64,000 nt of DNA from Uloborus plumipes (Eukaryota; Arthropoda; Arachnida; Araneae; Uloboridae), in contig JAXGGA010004428.1 in the NCBI GenBank assembly GCA_038373865.1, positions 24,587 to 88,586 on the forward strand, read 5' to 3'. Positions 23,054-35,689 of this stretch are shown here, piece by piece (within the stretch, counting starts at the first letter, position 1; each line of letters begins with the position of its first letter). Below the pieces are notes generated by a model that saw nothing but the letters and a program-made list of their open reading frames with translations, was not told the origin of the DNA and ran no database searches. The translations under genes were made by a program, and so were the position numbers.

Positions 23054-23411
23054 AATTAAAGGGGCATGTGGATAAAGGTGATATGTCACATTTTTTAAAT
23101 TTCTAGAAAAAGTTTAAAAAAAAAATTGTGTTATTTTTTTAATGGATTTTTCTCAACGGGTAAAACGGGGTCATATTCTTTATAACCAGGCTTGGAGTAA
23201 ATTACGAGAAAACGTAATCGATTACGATTATGATTACGAGCGTGAAAAATTAAGAGATTACAATTACGATTACAATTACAGCCCTCTGCCAAATCGCTAT
23301 TACGATTACAGCAACGATTAGATTACGTAAAAAATGTAATCGATTACGATTATTATCTGCTGATTACGATTTCGATTACACTATTACAGATTTGTGAAAA
23401 CTATATATATA

Positions 23412-23800
23412 TACAGAGGAGGATCCAAAATTTTGAAAGGGGGAGGTGTCAAGTTTTAGTGCGCTAGTTTTATACCTTATCAGTTAAGTGGAATTAAAAA
23501 ATTTAAAACTTCTTAAAAATATTATACAATATTTCACAGTGAGTATTTTTATAATATTCTGTTTGATTAACCATCTATTTATTCTGGTAAAAAATTATTA
23601 TCAGGAAAAATATAAATTTGCAATTTATAAATTCTCCTAATGTAATCAGTACTGGAATAATAAAATTCTCACATGATATTCTTGTAAAATTTTCATACCT
23701 AATGCATGGATAAAATGTTTGTTTCAATGAGAGCAAGATTGATCAGGTTTGTGCAAATCATAAAATGTGTTCCTTATCGCAGGGGGGTTAGGGCTTCTAT
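23412..23800. mobile_element. Possible degenerate hAT-like fragment
   Basis: CAGAGGAGGATCCAAAA follows an AT tract at 23402-23411, and GGGGGGTTAGGGCTTCT precedes another at about 23800. Both resemble the CAGTGGCGGATCC type of hAT end, and the flanks are AT repeats as for the element at 20489. The ends match each other poorly. Confidence 0.3.
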
Positions 23801-24209
23801 ATATATATATACATATATATATAAATATAATGCAATGCACTTTCGCGACAACAGTGTCATAGCTGAAGAATTATGACGATGATGATTGCAACTAATGTGT
23901 AATCTTAACTTGAGGATTTATTTATTTTGCGTCTGTGTATGACCATTTTATAATAATATTTTTATGTTACAGTTTTTAAGGAGTATTGAAGTGCTATTGT
24001 TGCTACTAAAATCATGAAATTAAAATAATGAACATTAATATAAAAGTATATTGAAATTATTCAAAGCACAAAAATATAATTAATACTTAAAAATAAATCG
24101 TAGGCGTTTAATCTCACTCATAAGCAATGTTTTAAAAATCTGTAAATACACAACTTTTTCTTCTTACATACCTCATGATTAAAAATAATATCAGCATTAA
24201 AGTGTAAAG

Positions 24210-24910
24210 CAGTGTTTCCCAACCTTTTTGAGCTCATCGCCCCCTTCAAGACACTGACTGACACTTATCGCCCCCCCTCCTTTCTTCCTCGAAAAAACCA
24301 TAACTTGGCGCAAGTGAAGTTCGATATTATTAAAAATATAAGTACTTAACTTAAAGTTGAAGTACTAAAATGTACGAAATAAAGCAATTATTATCAATCA
24401 CTTTTAAACTAAAAATTTGAATAAAAAATAAAATAATGTTAATTTATTTTTCTTTCACAAAGCGAATTGATAAACATTTGAAGGGTAGCATTTAACTAAG
24501 ATCATCGACGTACTTTTCAAAAAACAGATCTACATTTTTCAAGAAATTATTTTCTTTTCTACACTGGAATCTGGGGGGATAAAAATCATTGAAACTGAAA
24601 TTTGAAGGAAAATAAATTGAAAATCTGAAACTTCATAAAATTGACAATGAATGACAAAATACTTCCTTTGATTCATTCAAAGTGCAAGGAGGAAGCTCTT
24701 AAACTTCAATTTGTTTCTTTCTTAACTTGTAATTGTCTGACGTCTAACAATCGGTTTCGTACATGTTTACGATTTTCGCTACCCTTTTATTACTACTGTT
24801 TTCTCTTCTAAATAACCCATGGCCCCCTATCTCCCGTTAAGTATTTACCGCCCCTTTGAGGAGCCAAATTGCCCCATTGAGGGCGATCACCCCTAGGTTG
24901 GGAGCCCCTG
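24210..24910. mobile_element. hAT MITE family F, copy 1
   Basis: 701 bp with related ends, left CAGTGTTTCCCAACCT and right (inverted) CAGGGGCTCCCAACCT. Flanks GTGTAAAG and ATGTACAG match 6 of 8. GCCCC-rich segments lie just inside both ends. Two further copies in the window, at 27240-27869 and 52781-53476, are in opposite orientation. Confidence 0.78.
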
Positions 24911-25880
24911 ATGTACAGCATAAACTTAAGATTAAATTATGTGTGAAAATATTTAAGAAAAAAGTCACCAGAGTGCTGTTATTGTAAATGAGAGTGCTGT
25001 ATTGCAAATATAGGAAATGATAACTAAAGCTCAGTTGCAAATTCCTTCTTTTTAAAAAAAATGTCCTCCTCTTTCGCTAATGTAGGAAATAGGGAAAAAA
25101 TAAAAAACCATGTAACTGTTTAGAGTCTTGTTAAGCCAAAAAGTATGTGTTAGTAATTTGATACTACTGTTCTCGTTGGAATTAGGGCAGCTTTATTTGT
25201 AGCTATCATTGACAGCTGATGAAAGGGAAAATTGATGACCCATCCTAAAAATCAGGAGGGACGGTCTTGTCATTTGCGCCTGAGGTTGCAAAACACTTAC
25301 GTTAGGGCTTGCTTTATGACACTTAACGAGCACGAAACAGACGAAACAGCTTGCTGTCACCTCTGAAGCTTGCATTGAACCGGGACCCCCAAGACGAAGA
25401 ACACGCTCCTTCCCTCGAATACTTTTTCCCGGAGGCCCCGATGGAATTCTTAAACATTGTAGAAACGCAACTTAGAAGCTTTCACTTTCAGCAAGTCTGG
25501 ATTACACGATTACAAGGCCAAATTACGATTATTTAAAGTTAGATTACAATTACGATTACGCAAGAAATCCTTGATTAAAATTACGACTTCACGATTACGA
25601 GAGTCCCATTTCCAAATTATGATTATGATTACGATTACAAAAAAATTTAATCGATTACACAGATTACGATTACGTAATCGGCGATTACTCCAAGCCTGTT
25701 TGTAACTAACCATTTCTGTGACGGGTAAAACGGGGTCATATTCTTTGTAACTAACCATTTCTGTGACTATGGGAGACAGGATACTGACTTGACTGCAGTG
25801 GACTTATCACCTTCATTCATGGTAAGAAGTAAGTTTCAAAACTTGTGACATATCACCTCTATCCACTTGCCCCTTCAATT

Positions 25881-27239
25881 GCTTATTGTTGTCAATTTAC
25901 CGTACCTGATGTCCTAGCCTTTTATAGTTTTCGTTGGCAATGCATTTTCTCTCGCGTTTTGGTAGAATAAAATTTGGCTGGGATAATTTTCCTAAAAGTT
26001 ACTTTAAAATCCACCAATATCTAAAGTAAGTCATCAAGAAGATATTTATTTTCTTCAACTTTCAGTGAGATTAAATTAAAACAGTGAAGAAATGGCACTT
26101 GTCAATCAAATGAGAAAACGACCCCATTCCTTAAAATAGGTAGAGAAGGAAAACATTGACGTGTGAGCCATGTTTGTGAGTTTAACGACATTTTGACGAT
26201 GGGACATTCTTTATAAAAAATGAAATAATTCTTGGACGATATGAGGCCGAAAAAGAGGTAACATTTATAGCAAACCATTCTAAATTTATCGTCTGCAACA
26301 TTTCTTTTACTACATTATAATTTATTACAATATAAATTGCAGTAAATATCTGGAATGAATTTAATTTTTAATTTATCGTTTGCTGGTCGAATTTTGTTGA
26401 TGTTTATTGCTTTATTATTATTACGAAGAATAACGTACGAAATTTCAGTGAATAACGCGAAAAATTTTATATCCAATTGAATTTCTTTTTTTTTATTCAG
26501 TGCTCCAAATATATTTTTTCAATGTGATTATTTTATATTGGAATGTAATTTGCAGCAGTAAATGCCTTTGGTTAGTGGAAAAGTAAAAATGACAAGCTTT
26601 ACGTTCTTTCTTGCAACCCTGCTCTGGCCAATTTTTAATTAAAATTAACTATCGGAGCCGTCTTTGACCAATGGCTATTCGAAGAGGTAAAACTAAGGTC
26701 CACCCACTTTCTTAGAATATGACCTTGTCCAATAAGACATCTGCTTCGACATCACAAAATTAAAATATTTTACCTCGTTAGCTTATTTTTTAAATTACGT
26801 GAAGTATTCAAGCTATGCTAGAACCAATAACATATGTGCGAATCCGTTCTTCAGTTTTCCTTTAGTTATCCCCCCTTTATAAAAATGAAAGATTCTAAAA
26901 AAAGGAGCCATCTCCAAAAAAGGGAGTCAAGACTTTCTTCCCTATCATTCTTTTTGTAGGTGTTCATCTTTATTACGATTGAATAAATTATTACATTTTA
27001 ACGACAAACGATTATAAACAAAACCAAGAGTTAGCACTAAAATAATTACAGCTGTAAGGAAAAATACGAATTTATTTTAAACAAACAATGCCGACAAAAA
27101 CTTAGTTGGTTCCTACGATCTCTTTAAATCATAAAAAAACGTTTATTTTGATATTTAAAATGAATAAAAATGTTCCAAGGTAAACGGAATTTAGTGTAAT
27201 ATACAATTTTTAGAAACATCTGATGAACTCCTAGCTGCA
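25881..27239. other. Non-coding AT-rich stretch
   Basis: About 1.36 kb with no recognised gene, RNA or transposon end. Confidence 0.4.
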
Positions 27240-27869
27240 AATAAAGCAATAAAAGTAGCAATAAAAGTGTAGTGAAAATCGAAATTGTAAACATGTACGA
27301 AACCGGTTGTTCAGAGTTCGGGCAATTAATCACAAGTTAAGAAAGAAGTAAATTAAAGTTGAAGATCTTCCTCCTTGCACATCGGATTATCCTTGGGAAG
27401 TATTTTGTCATTCACTGTCAATTTTATGAATTTTCGGATTGTCAAATTATTTTCCTTCAAATTTTTAGTTTCAATGATTTTAATTCCGGGAGATTCCATT
27501 GTAGAGAAGAAAACAATTTCTTGAAAAATGTACTTCTGTTTTTTGAAAAGCACGTCGATGATCTTAGTTATGTTACTTTTCAAATGCTCTTATCAGTTCG
27601 CTTTGTATAAAGGAAACAAAAATTGAAGGTACTTTATTTATTTTTTAATATTTTTAGTTTAAAAGTGAGTGGTTATAATTGCTTTATTGTGCGTACATTT
27701 TACTTCAAATTAAAGTTAGGTATTTATATTTTTAATAATATCGATGTTCAATTGCGCCAAATTTATGTTTTTTTCGAGGATGAAGGAGGGGGGGGAGATA
27801 GGTGTCAGTCCGCGGCTGCAGCTTGCATCTTGAAGGGGGCGATGAGCTCGAAAAGGTTGGGAAACACAG
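27240..27869. mobile_element. hAT MITE family F, copy 2, one end missing
   Basis: The right end GGTTGGGAAACACAG and the preceding GGGGGCGATGAGCTC are the inverse of the left end of the copy at 24210. Internal sequence matches in inverse order (TGTACGAAACCGGTTG near 27295). Homology fades near 27240, so the other terminus is lost. Open frames on both strands across it, up to 97 codons, are not conserved between copies. Confidence 0.7.
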
Positions 27870-29339
27870 TTTTAGAGGAACGTTTTTCAGAGATAATTCC
27901 ATTGCAATATATTTAGTTTGCACAGCGAAAGTTTTTTTTTAATCATTGCTTTGTATATTGAACAGTTAACAATTAGCAACGTATTTTCCATTCACACAAA
28001 AATGGTTTAAAATGAAATTCAGTAGAAACTTAACCAATTAAAATTCCACGAAAAGATTTTCTTGTTTTATGTAGGATAAAATAGAGAAATATTCCCAGAG
28101 GTGTCGATTTCTTTTGCAACGTTACGTAAATCTATAACTGAAATGTTTTTTTAACTCTTTCTCAAAATTCAGATATGATTAAAAAAAAAAAAAAAGCTTG
28201 GAAAACATGAAAAATAAAACGTTGTTTGATGTTCACTTCTTTTGATCATTCTCATAAAAATATTAGTAATTAATTATTTTACAAAGCAGACTTATGGAGA
28301 AAGAAAAAAAAAGAGAGAGAGAGAGAGAGAAGTTAAATTTAAAAATTATTGCGGAGGCGTAATTTATGAAAATGCGATTATGTCACGCTCCATTAAAGTG
28401 AATTTTTAAGACTTTTTACCAAATTAATGATTAAGTAGAACATTTAATTAAGCAAAATCGAGTAAATAAATTTTCTCTTATTGAAATTTAAAAGTAAGAA
28501 AATACCTTTTTTATCATTGAAGTCGGCACTTGTAACTAAATTTTTTTTTGGATAACTTATAAGGAATGACTTATGTATAATTGCTGATAGAAGAAGAGTG
28601 CACCTCAAAAACTATCACTTACCAATTAGCATCTGTTTAAATATTTAATTTGTTTCCTTTTAATTATTACTTTTTACCAAGAAACTAATGGTTTTACCTT
28701 GTTAGTTAGTAACCTTTTAAACGTAACGAGCTTATGTTAGTGTTATGAATCTAGTAAATAATTCATACAGGCAAGATAAATCTTCCAGGAAAAAATTAGG
28801 GGTTTTCTTCTTTTCCAGAAAGGTGGAGAATGTCATTCTGCTGATAGAATTAATGACGTCATATCTTACGATAGAACTGGTACATGCATAAATTTGCATC
28901 TGTGGCTCAGAGAAAGGGGGTGGGGGGGGGCACTCCCCGGAGACCTTGATTTGAACCATATTGCCAATTCTGATGCATTAGTTCATTCACATATAAAAAC
29001 TATTTGGACGAAAAAAAAATACCCAGAAGGAAATTGAAGCGCTTGTGAGATGAAAGGGTTATGTGATAAAATAGAAATTGTGAGTAATTAAAGTTTTAAT
29101 TTTGCTACTCTTTTGTTTTCTGTTTTGTCGTTAGTGTGAGTGTGAAATTGGTCTATTGACATCTACTTTTTGACGTACTAAGTTTTATTTGCTTACCTGT
29201 ATCCATTGCTTACCATTGTCCAGAGTGTTCACGTTTCAAAATGTAACATAACCTCTTCATCGTCCAAACCCTTCAAGTTTGGTTGAGCTCATGATTTGTA
29301 CGCCTGCAGAAATGTAAGCTCCGAGAGATTTTTTTTGTA
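27870..29339. other. Non-coding AT-rich stretch with (GA)n
   Basis: Holds a GA microsatellite at about 28311-28332 and a G-rich run near 28917-28929. Nothing else recognised. Confidence 0.4.
28311..28332. repeat. (GA)n microsatellite
   Basis: About 11 GA units directly after a poly-A stretch. Confidence 0.85.
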
Positions 29340-29590
29340 ACCCCCGACGCAACGAGGAAAGTTGGTTATAAGTTTGACGTGTCTGTGTATGCGTATATCT
29401 GTCTGTGGCACTGTAGTTCCTGAACGTATGAACCGATTTTGATATAAATCTTCTTTTCTCGAAAGAGCACTTGATAGAGAGTGTTCTTAGCTAGGTCTCG
29501 TCTAAGAACGACATTTATTAACGAAAATATTAATTAAAAACCTCGAATACTAGCGGGTTTCTTTTGTGATTTTTGCAGTGAAATTTAAAC
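29340..29590. repeat. Probable dispersed arthropod repeat
   Basis: Contains CCCGACGCAACGAGGAAAG followed by a GTGTCTGTGTATGCGTATAT-like stretch and ATGAACCGATTTTGATA. I recognise this phrase from dispersed repeats in arthropod DNA but cannot name the family. It occurs once in this window. Confidence 0.35.
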
Positions 29591-29840
29591 AGTTAACTCT
29601 CTTTTTCGGATAAGGGGAAATGGTAATTTCTGAGGATTGAAGCTCGAACAGCTTTTCAATGTATTTACGAAAGTAAACAAACTCAACTGCCAATTACATT
29701 TTCCTATCACCCAAGAAAGAAGAAAATTTGTGCATGTAGGAGAGTAACTCACCAGAGAAGCACTGTATCATTCAAGAATTTTTACAACTTCCAAAAATGT
29801 TCGTTTTGGAAAGCAAATAAACGATAAAGCAATGTTTTAG

Positions 29841-30205
29841 GTCGTAGTGTCCCGATGAGTAACGCATTGGACTCGTAACTGTAGGGTTCTGGGTTCAATG
29901 CTAGCCCATCAAAGATCTTCCGTTTTCACTAATGGTGAGCGGGGCAAGTTATGTTGTGCTCACAAAGGCTCCAAGTTCCCATTCCAAATCAATGCCCGTC
30001 AAGGTGCTGAACCAGTCGTTGTTCGGCTTCTGGTTTGCATTACAGTTACCGAAATGCTGATGGATAGTGCTTCCATCTATCGTGTGCTGCCCAAGCTGAG
30101 ACAGACTTCCACCTTAGTGGTGATCCGCTAAAGGCAGTACTTTCTCCCTAAAGTTTGATAGCATTCTCAACTTGTGCTTGGTACAACAACAACAATGGCT
30201 TTGAC
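29841..30205 (+). mobile_element. tRNA-derived SINE with (CAA)n tail
   Basis: The head has an A box-like GTAGTGTCCCGATGAG, then ACGCATTGGACTCGTAAC and a B box-like TGGGTTCAATGC near 29891. A non-tRNA body follows and the element ends in a CAA repeat at about 30183-30195. Target duplications were not clear. A 77-codon frame at 29898-30131 lies in the SINE body and is not a gene. Confidence 0.65.
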
Positions 30206-32322
30206 TTAGTGCATGTGTTTAGTCTTAGTTTTCATACTATAAAAACTTGAAATTCTTGGTTTCAAAATTTTTTGTCAATAAATAAGATTTGTGTGATGCT
30301 TAAATGGATGCAGTTGAAAAACCTAGAAAATAGTTGAATTTATGATGTATGTTGTTTGCATTATTAACCGAATTTAAGGTGTAAGTAGTCTCCCTGTAGT
30401 GAGCCTAGTGTAGGCATTGCACTCCTGCCAAGTTTGTCGCTTTTTCATTTTATTTTCATTTTCATTTTTATTTTCATGTGTGGCTCTGACGACGTCCTTT
30501 TTTTTTCTCCACCTTCAAGCTAGGTACGTTACCACAATCTGCTCTACTCTATTCTCCCTCACGAAGTCACGAAAATGGGGTTCGCCCCAGGCCTGCTTAA
30601 TATTATAGTTAAAGTTAAAGATAATTGTGTAAGTAGTTTACAATAATAGCGGATGCTAGTTAGCGGATAGTTGTTATGGTGTTTAAACTAACTGTGAAAA
30701 GTTTGACCACAGAGAGATGGCGTGTGAGGCCTATTGGTTGCATGACTATTTTGTAGTTCAGATTTTATCATAGACAGGAAATGAACTACTAGCAAAATGA
30801 ACTCTGTTCAGCAGGGGTTACTTGATTAATTACGCTTAAAATTTTTCATCATTATAAATTTTATAATATCGTATGGTTATAACTTTATTTTGCACAGTTA
30901 GTGAATGATATTGCTGTTTTAATCAGTGCAAAAAGCCGTATACGTGATTTGTTCACCACTTTTGGTATTTTCAGCTATAATTTTGTCATTTTCTCCACCT
31001 TTTGCGCTACTCAAACATCAAAATGAAAATAGTGGATAGCTCAAAACTAATCATTGAACTAATCTATGCCTGATACTACAATTAAATGAAACTTAAAAAT
31101 GCAATAGCATTCCATATGAAAAAAGAAAGAAAAAAACATTAATTGGCAGAGCAGCCCCAGTTCCTGCAAAAATGTAACTTTAACCGTACGAGAGAAAAAA
31201 GAGAGTTAAAAATTCTATACGCGTAGTCTGATTCTTAAAATACAAAAAAAAAAAAAATATTTCACACATCTGGTTACCTTTGTGGTACTTTATTAATGAA
31301 AGAACTATATAACTATTCAGAAAATTTTATGCAATCCTTTTTTCCTTTTAAATCAAAGCGCAAGGTTTTTTGTTTTGTGTATATTTAAACTGAAAATTCT
31401 TATCCGACCTAATTTAATTTTGAAAATTGTTATCGTCAGAACAAATAACTAATAATTATATTTTTTCAAACTCAGTAAACATTATCTGCGGAAAAAAGGA
31501 TAAAATTGAAACTGTAATAATTTAGCTTGATGAAAAAGCAAGCTGATTCACTGCGTTACTTAACGAATTCTAATCAATCTTCGTGCTTGCTTTTTCGCTT
31601 TAAAAGCCTTCTTATACAAAGTTAAAAACTGATTTTCGTTTTTAGAATTTAACTACAAAAGGCGTTTGTTAATCACATAGCACAGGCATAAAATCCGGTT
31701 TGAAGGACCTTAATTGGTTAGTGTAATCAAGAATAACGTAACTTATTAAGAATTCTGAATTATGTTGGCAGCATATGATGCGTAAATCCAATTTGTTGCT
31801 TGGAAAGAGTGAAAAACTCTTTATAACTAACTATACGTTTTTACCTTTGTGTTCAATTTTTCTGCTCTAGATTACAGCTAAGATGCATTTTTACTTTTTT
31901 ATGCGCCATTAAAAAAAACAGTATTCACATTTTTTTTTGCTTTAATTGCAAAAGTAATATGAAGGAGATACATTTTTACTTTTAGCAATTATTTCAATGA
32001 TTTTATTAGAGCTACTATTTTTATTGTCTATACGTGCATTTTAATCAGCTATTAAGTAAAATAACAGTAAACGCTATTGTCTACGTCATAACTGAAATCT
32101 TTTTTTATATACTTTATTCTCTGTGCTTGTGTTTGCTCAACTATTTTAGTCTACTGAGTTGACAGAACTGAAACCATTTCTAAGTAATTAAAACAATTAG
32201 ATATGGAAGTTGTAATGGTCGTTCAAATTTCGAAAAATTTTTATCTTCTATAGTTTTTCACTTTTTTAAAAATGATGTACAACAAATGAAAAAAAAAAAA
32301 TCTTGAATTCCATATCAGAATA
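30206..32322. other. Non-coding AT-rich stretch
   Basis: About 2.1 kb. A short imperfect inverted repeat (AAAAAGCAAGC at 31531, GCTTGCTTTTTCG at 31583) is visible. No gene recognised. Confidence 0.4.
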
Positions 32323-32711
32323 TATCGCACCCTTGCTACAAAAGTGCCACAACTCAAAAAACTACGTTTTCCAGGAATTGCAAAAAACTGTTCTCGGGCT
32401 GACTAGGCACATTTTAGTATTTTTGAATTTATCAATATGAAGACCGATACATCTCAAACTATGATCGTTAGTTACGCACGTTACTCTACGACGGCTGGAC
32501 GACAACTCAAGATGTGGCATTTCAGTGGAAGGGGTCCTATGCATCTTGATAACAACAAAACGCCATAACTGCCCTTTGGCGGCTGATTTTTCAATGCAAC
32601 TTCTGGCTCTTTTGAAGATTGGTAGAGACGTGTAAACTACGTCTAATGACGGTCATAACTCAAAAATTACAATTTTTGAGTTGTGGCACTTTTGTAGCAA
32701 GGGTGCGATAT
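32323..32711. mobile_element. MITE family D, copy 2
   Basis: About 389 bp, inverse orientation to the copy at 19259-19652. The ends are TATCGCACCCTTGCTACAAA and its inverse, both clear here. The interior is colinear with copy 1 with scattered substitutions, so both derive from one element. Confidence 0.8.
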
Positions 32712-34697
32712 GTTAGAAGATTATATTTCTAGTGTAACAGAGTTATGATAGGAAAAATAATTAAACAGCTGTTCCCGAAATAAAAAAGCTAACTGCTCCG
32801 CGTCTACTTCCATGACAAATTTGTAACTATTTCTCTCTCATTTTTTTATTACTTCTATTCAGTTCTAAATGATTTCAGATCCATCATTTGGGTGATTCTA
32901 CGTTGCCGCCTGTGCTACTCTATCCCCCCTTTCGTACGCCAGATTCGGTCAAATTTGCCCGGTACATATTTAGTTTTTATATTGAATTTTAAAACTATTT
33001 ACGCATTTTACAATTACGCATTTAACAAGGGTATCCTCCTATTTATAGCCATCAATCAGGAACATCCAATCACAAGATTGGGTGTTGCCTATGAGATAAA
33101 TATTCGAAGCTCCTTTATTTTAATTGATTTTTCAAGAAATTCTTTAGTACCTACCCCTTTATATCCTTGTTCTTTGTTGCAGTATTATTTTGTAGAAAAT
33201 AGAATGTATGCTTTATTGTATCTGTGAACTAGTATTTTAGTGAGTAAACTTATTCTTGTCAGTTTTTATCAGTGCTCAACACATGTCAGTTTTGTAAAGA
33301 TCAGTATGGGAATAAATTAGTTGCACTAATTTTAATTCTTCAAGCATGGCTTTATATTAAATTATTTATTTAATTATTTTGTAAATATTTAACTGTTAAT
33401 AAGGTAAAATGGAATTCAATGCTGAAATTAATAGCTCTTTATCACCATGCTCAGTTAGTAGCCCATCAAATGAAATTTGTCATAAAATATCCTACATCAA
33501 ACGAAAAGACCTCATTTATTTTCCTGATATTCATGTGATATTCAAGAAATTCTTCAATTAAAAACAGGAGTATCCCAATCACAAGATTGGGTATTGCTTA
33601 TAATATAAATATTTAGAGCTCCTTTATGTTAATTAATTTCTCAAGAAAGTATTTAGTGCTTTATAATTATGAATGCATAATGCTCAGGCATCAGAGAAAT
33701 ACTATTTCTTGTTTTCATCAATTATCTAATTTATTGTTCAATGATTTAATAAATTAAACTTCATGACATATTGGGTAGATAATACAGCTATTAATAAATA
33801 TATCATTATTTTTTGGTTTAATTAATTTTAAGTCCATGAGAGGGGGAACAAAAGCATATGGTCGTCGCGAAAAACATGCATATACTGTCAGCAGGATATC
33901 TCTTAATGGGAGAAATAACCAAAAGTAAACTCTTTTCCTGTGAATAGCTAACATATCAGTGGCTTGTTTAAAAAAAATTAAAGTTTCTACTGCTCCCCCT
34001 TTATGAGAAAAATGGCTGCCAAGATGGCCAAAAACGCATTTTTTGCCTTATGGCTTATCTTTAAGCTAAAATATTTCCAAGAAGTAGTGAGAAACCCAAA
34101 AAATTTATTGCGTAGCAATTTACAGGGATGACTTGTACACTACCAGAATATGAGAAAACCTTTGGTTTTGTTTGCCTGTTTTTGTAATAAATGCCTCAAT
34201 TTCAGCAAAATCTGCAAAATCAAGTTTTTGTGGTGACAACTTCAAAGAGCCCTGTACCTTGGCAATTTTCATTATGAACGTTCTAGTATTTTTTTTCGGA
34301 ATGCCTGGAGTAACTAGTTTCCATAGGTATCTAACACTTTTATTTTGCATGAGTACGATTTTTTTATAAAAAATGATTAAAATAACGTCACTCTTTTAGT
34401 ATTTTGACGTGGCTGACAAACTTTGAGGGCATGTATCTCAGAAAATAAGTGGAGCAGGAACCTAACAATTTGGACTTTTCCATACCTCTATATGATCAAC
34501 ATGTGTGCCAAATTAAAAGAAAATCCGAGTCGGTCGTGCGACCCCCATTCGGTGAGTTGGTATGGAATCACTCATAACTTAAAAAAAAATAATTGGAAGA
34601 AAGAAAATTATTTTTAAAAAATGGTCAAAACAGAAGACTTTGTAATACTTAAACAAAATATTTTAGTTTTCCAAGTTTTATTTGAAATCTATATACA
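32712..34697. other. Non-coding stretch with a local duplication
   Basis: A segment near 33064-33160 recurs near 33567-33660 (CAATCACAAGATTGGGT and the following 90 bases), about 500 bp apart. A 111-codon frame at 32892-33227 crosses the first copy but is broken in the second, so I treat it as chance. Nothing else recognised. Confidence 0.45.
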
Positions 34698-35689
34698 CTA
34701 GGTGACCCGTGCGGAATTCCGCACAAAAAAAAAAAAAAAACTCTAAACTTAAAATTTAATACGACAATTTTTATTGGCTTCATTATCTGCCCGAAGTTGC
34801 AGCGCAGTGTCGAAATCTATAAAGAAAAGTCCAGCGTAAGTTGGTGTAGTCCCTGCCGGAGTTTGCAAGTTCCCGATCATATGGTACACTTGACCATGTA
34901 GTTTAAAACAATATGGACCTCTGCCAGGAATGTTAACTGAGTCCACTTTGACTGAAGCGAAGGCCAAAGCATTGTTGAATTGTCTAATATTGTCTAGGTA
35001 GTAGACACCTTCCTGTTAGTCTGCCTGTTGGTACCCTGTTCCTTGGCATTGTAAAATCTTGTACGTTTGCACAACATCGCCATCAACTGCCGTCGTTCTG
35101 ACAACTTTTCAAAGAGATCAAAGACACGTTCACTTTTACAACTACTACAAAAGTGATACCCTATATTAAAATCAAATACCCAAGGCTACTACTAAACTAA
35201 ATACTAACGTTATCGCAAAACTACCATAGTATTTTGAAACAATAAAAGTTACAATTAAGGTTTACCGAGCTAAGCCTTGGCTTGAAATGTCGCATTTAAA
35301 ATTGATTTGAACAACAATGTAACGATTTTAACAGTTGAGCAAAAAATTTAACTTTTTCAAACTTCAAGTCGCTCAAACGTGGATTTTCGAGATTCTCGTT
35401 ACGCGGCGCTAGCGGAGAAACGTTCTAAAGAACGCATTTTTTTTAATCTTTCGAATGAAATCAAAATGGAGACGATACGACAATTATTTCGCTAGATAGA
35501 GTCAATTTTGTGCCCAAAAATTGAAGTTCGAATAAAAAACGAACCGACACTTTTTAGAGGGTGGGTCTAATTTTCGTCAATAGCCCGCGGGATAAGCTTC
35601 AAAATCATAAATTTTCATGCAATTCGATAAAGAAATGAGCGAGTTTCGACCGGGTATAGGATTCGGCTTAGAGAAATAATATATGGAGA
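34698..35689 (-). mobile_element. Helitron H, long form, with Rep fragment
   Basis: On the minus strand the 5' end is TCTCCATATATTATTTC and the 3' end carries the GCGGAATTCCGC hairpin and CTAG. It is 992 bp and contains a Helitron_like_N coding fragment that the short copy at 1408-2121 lacks. The base outside its 3' end is A. Its 5' end abuts the CTAG of a second H element with no spacer. Confidence 0.9.
34749..35070 (-). pseudogene. Helitron Rep/helicase fragment (Helitron_like_N)
   Basis: The frame reads YKILQCQGTGYQQAD, a stop, then QEGVYYLDNIRQFNNALAFA and GRGPYCFKLHGQVYHMIGNL. The pattern NIRxFNNALAFAS...GRGPYxFKxHGQxYHxIG is the Helitron_like_N domain just before the HUH Rep nuclease of Helitron proteins. 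Only about 100 residues survive. The HUH motif, catalytic tyrosines and helicase are absent and an internal stop is present. It shows that family H descends from an autonomous Helitron. Confidence 0.88.

Larger units (their letters stand above)
23187..25698. mobile_element. hAT-type element with GATTAC-repeat termini
   Basis: Inverted ends CAGGCTTGGAGTAA and, at the right, CGATTACTCCAAGCCTG. Flanking 8-bp duplication TTTATAAC (23179-23186) and TTTGTAAC (25699-25706), one mismatch. Both subterminal zones (23205-23400 and 25500-25690) are built from degenerate 6-mers of the GATTAC/CGATTA type, in opposite orientation. The middle holds a 701-bp hAT MITE and other unassigned sequence. No transposase block was recognised. 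Confidence 0.78.
23054..25880. mobile_element. MITE family E, copy 2, split by a hAT element
   Basis: The left end AATTAAAGGGGCATGTGGAT and its inverted counterpart at 25845-25880 match the termini of the MITE at 2736-2979. The element proper is only about 315 bp; the rest is a hAT insertion at 23187-25698. A 47-bp segment containing GGGTAAAACGGGGTCATATT is tandemly duplicated to the right of the insert (25699-25765). Confidence 0.65.

Noticed and set aside
32892..33227. 111-codon plus-strand frame
   Set aside because: It has no recognisable domain, crosses a duplicated segment whose other copy is not open, and has AT-rich random-like composition.
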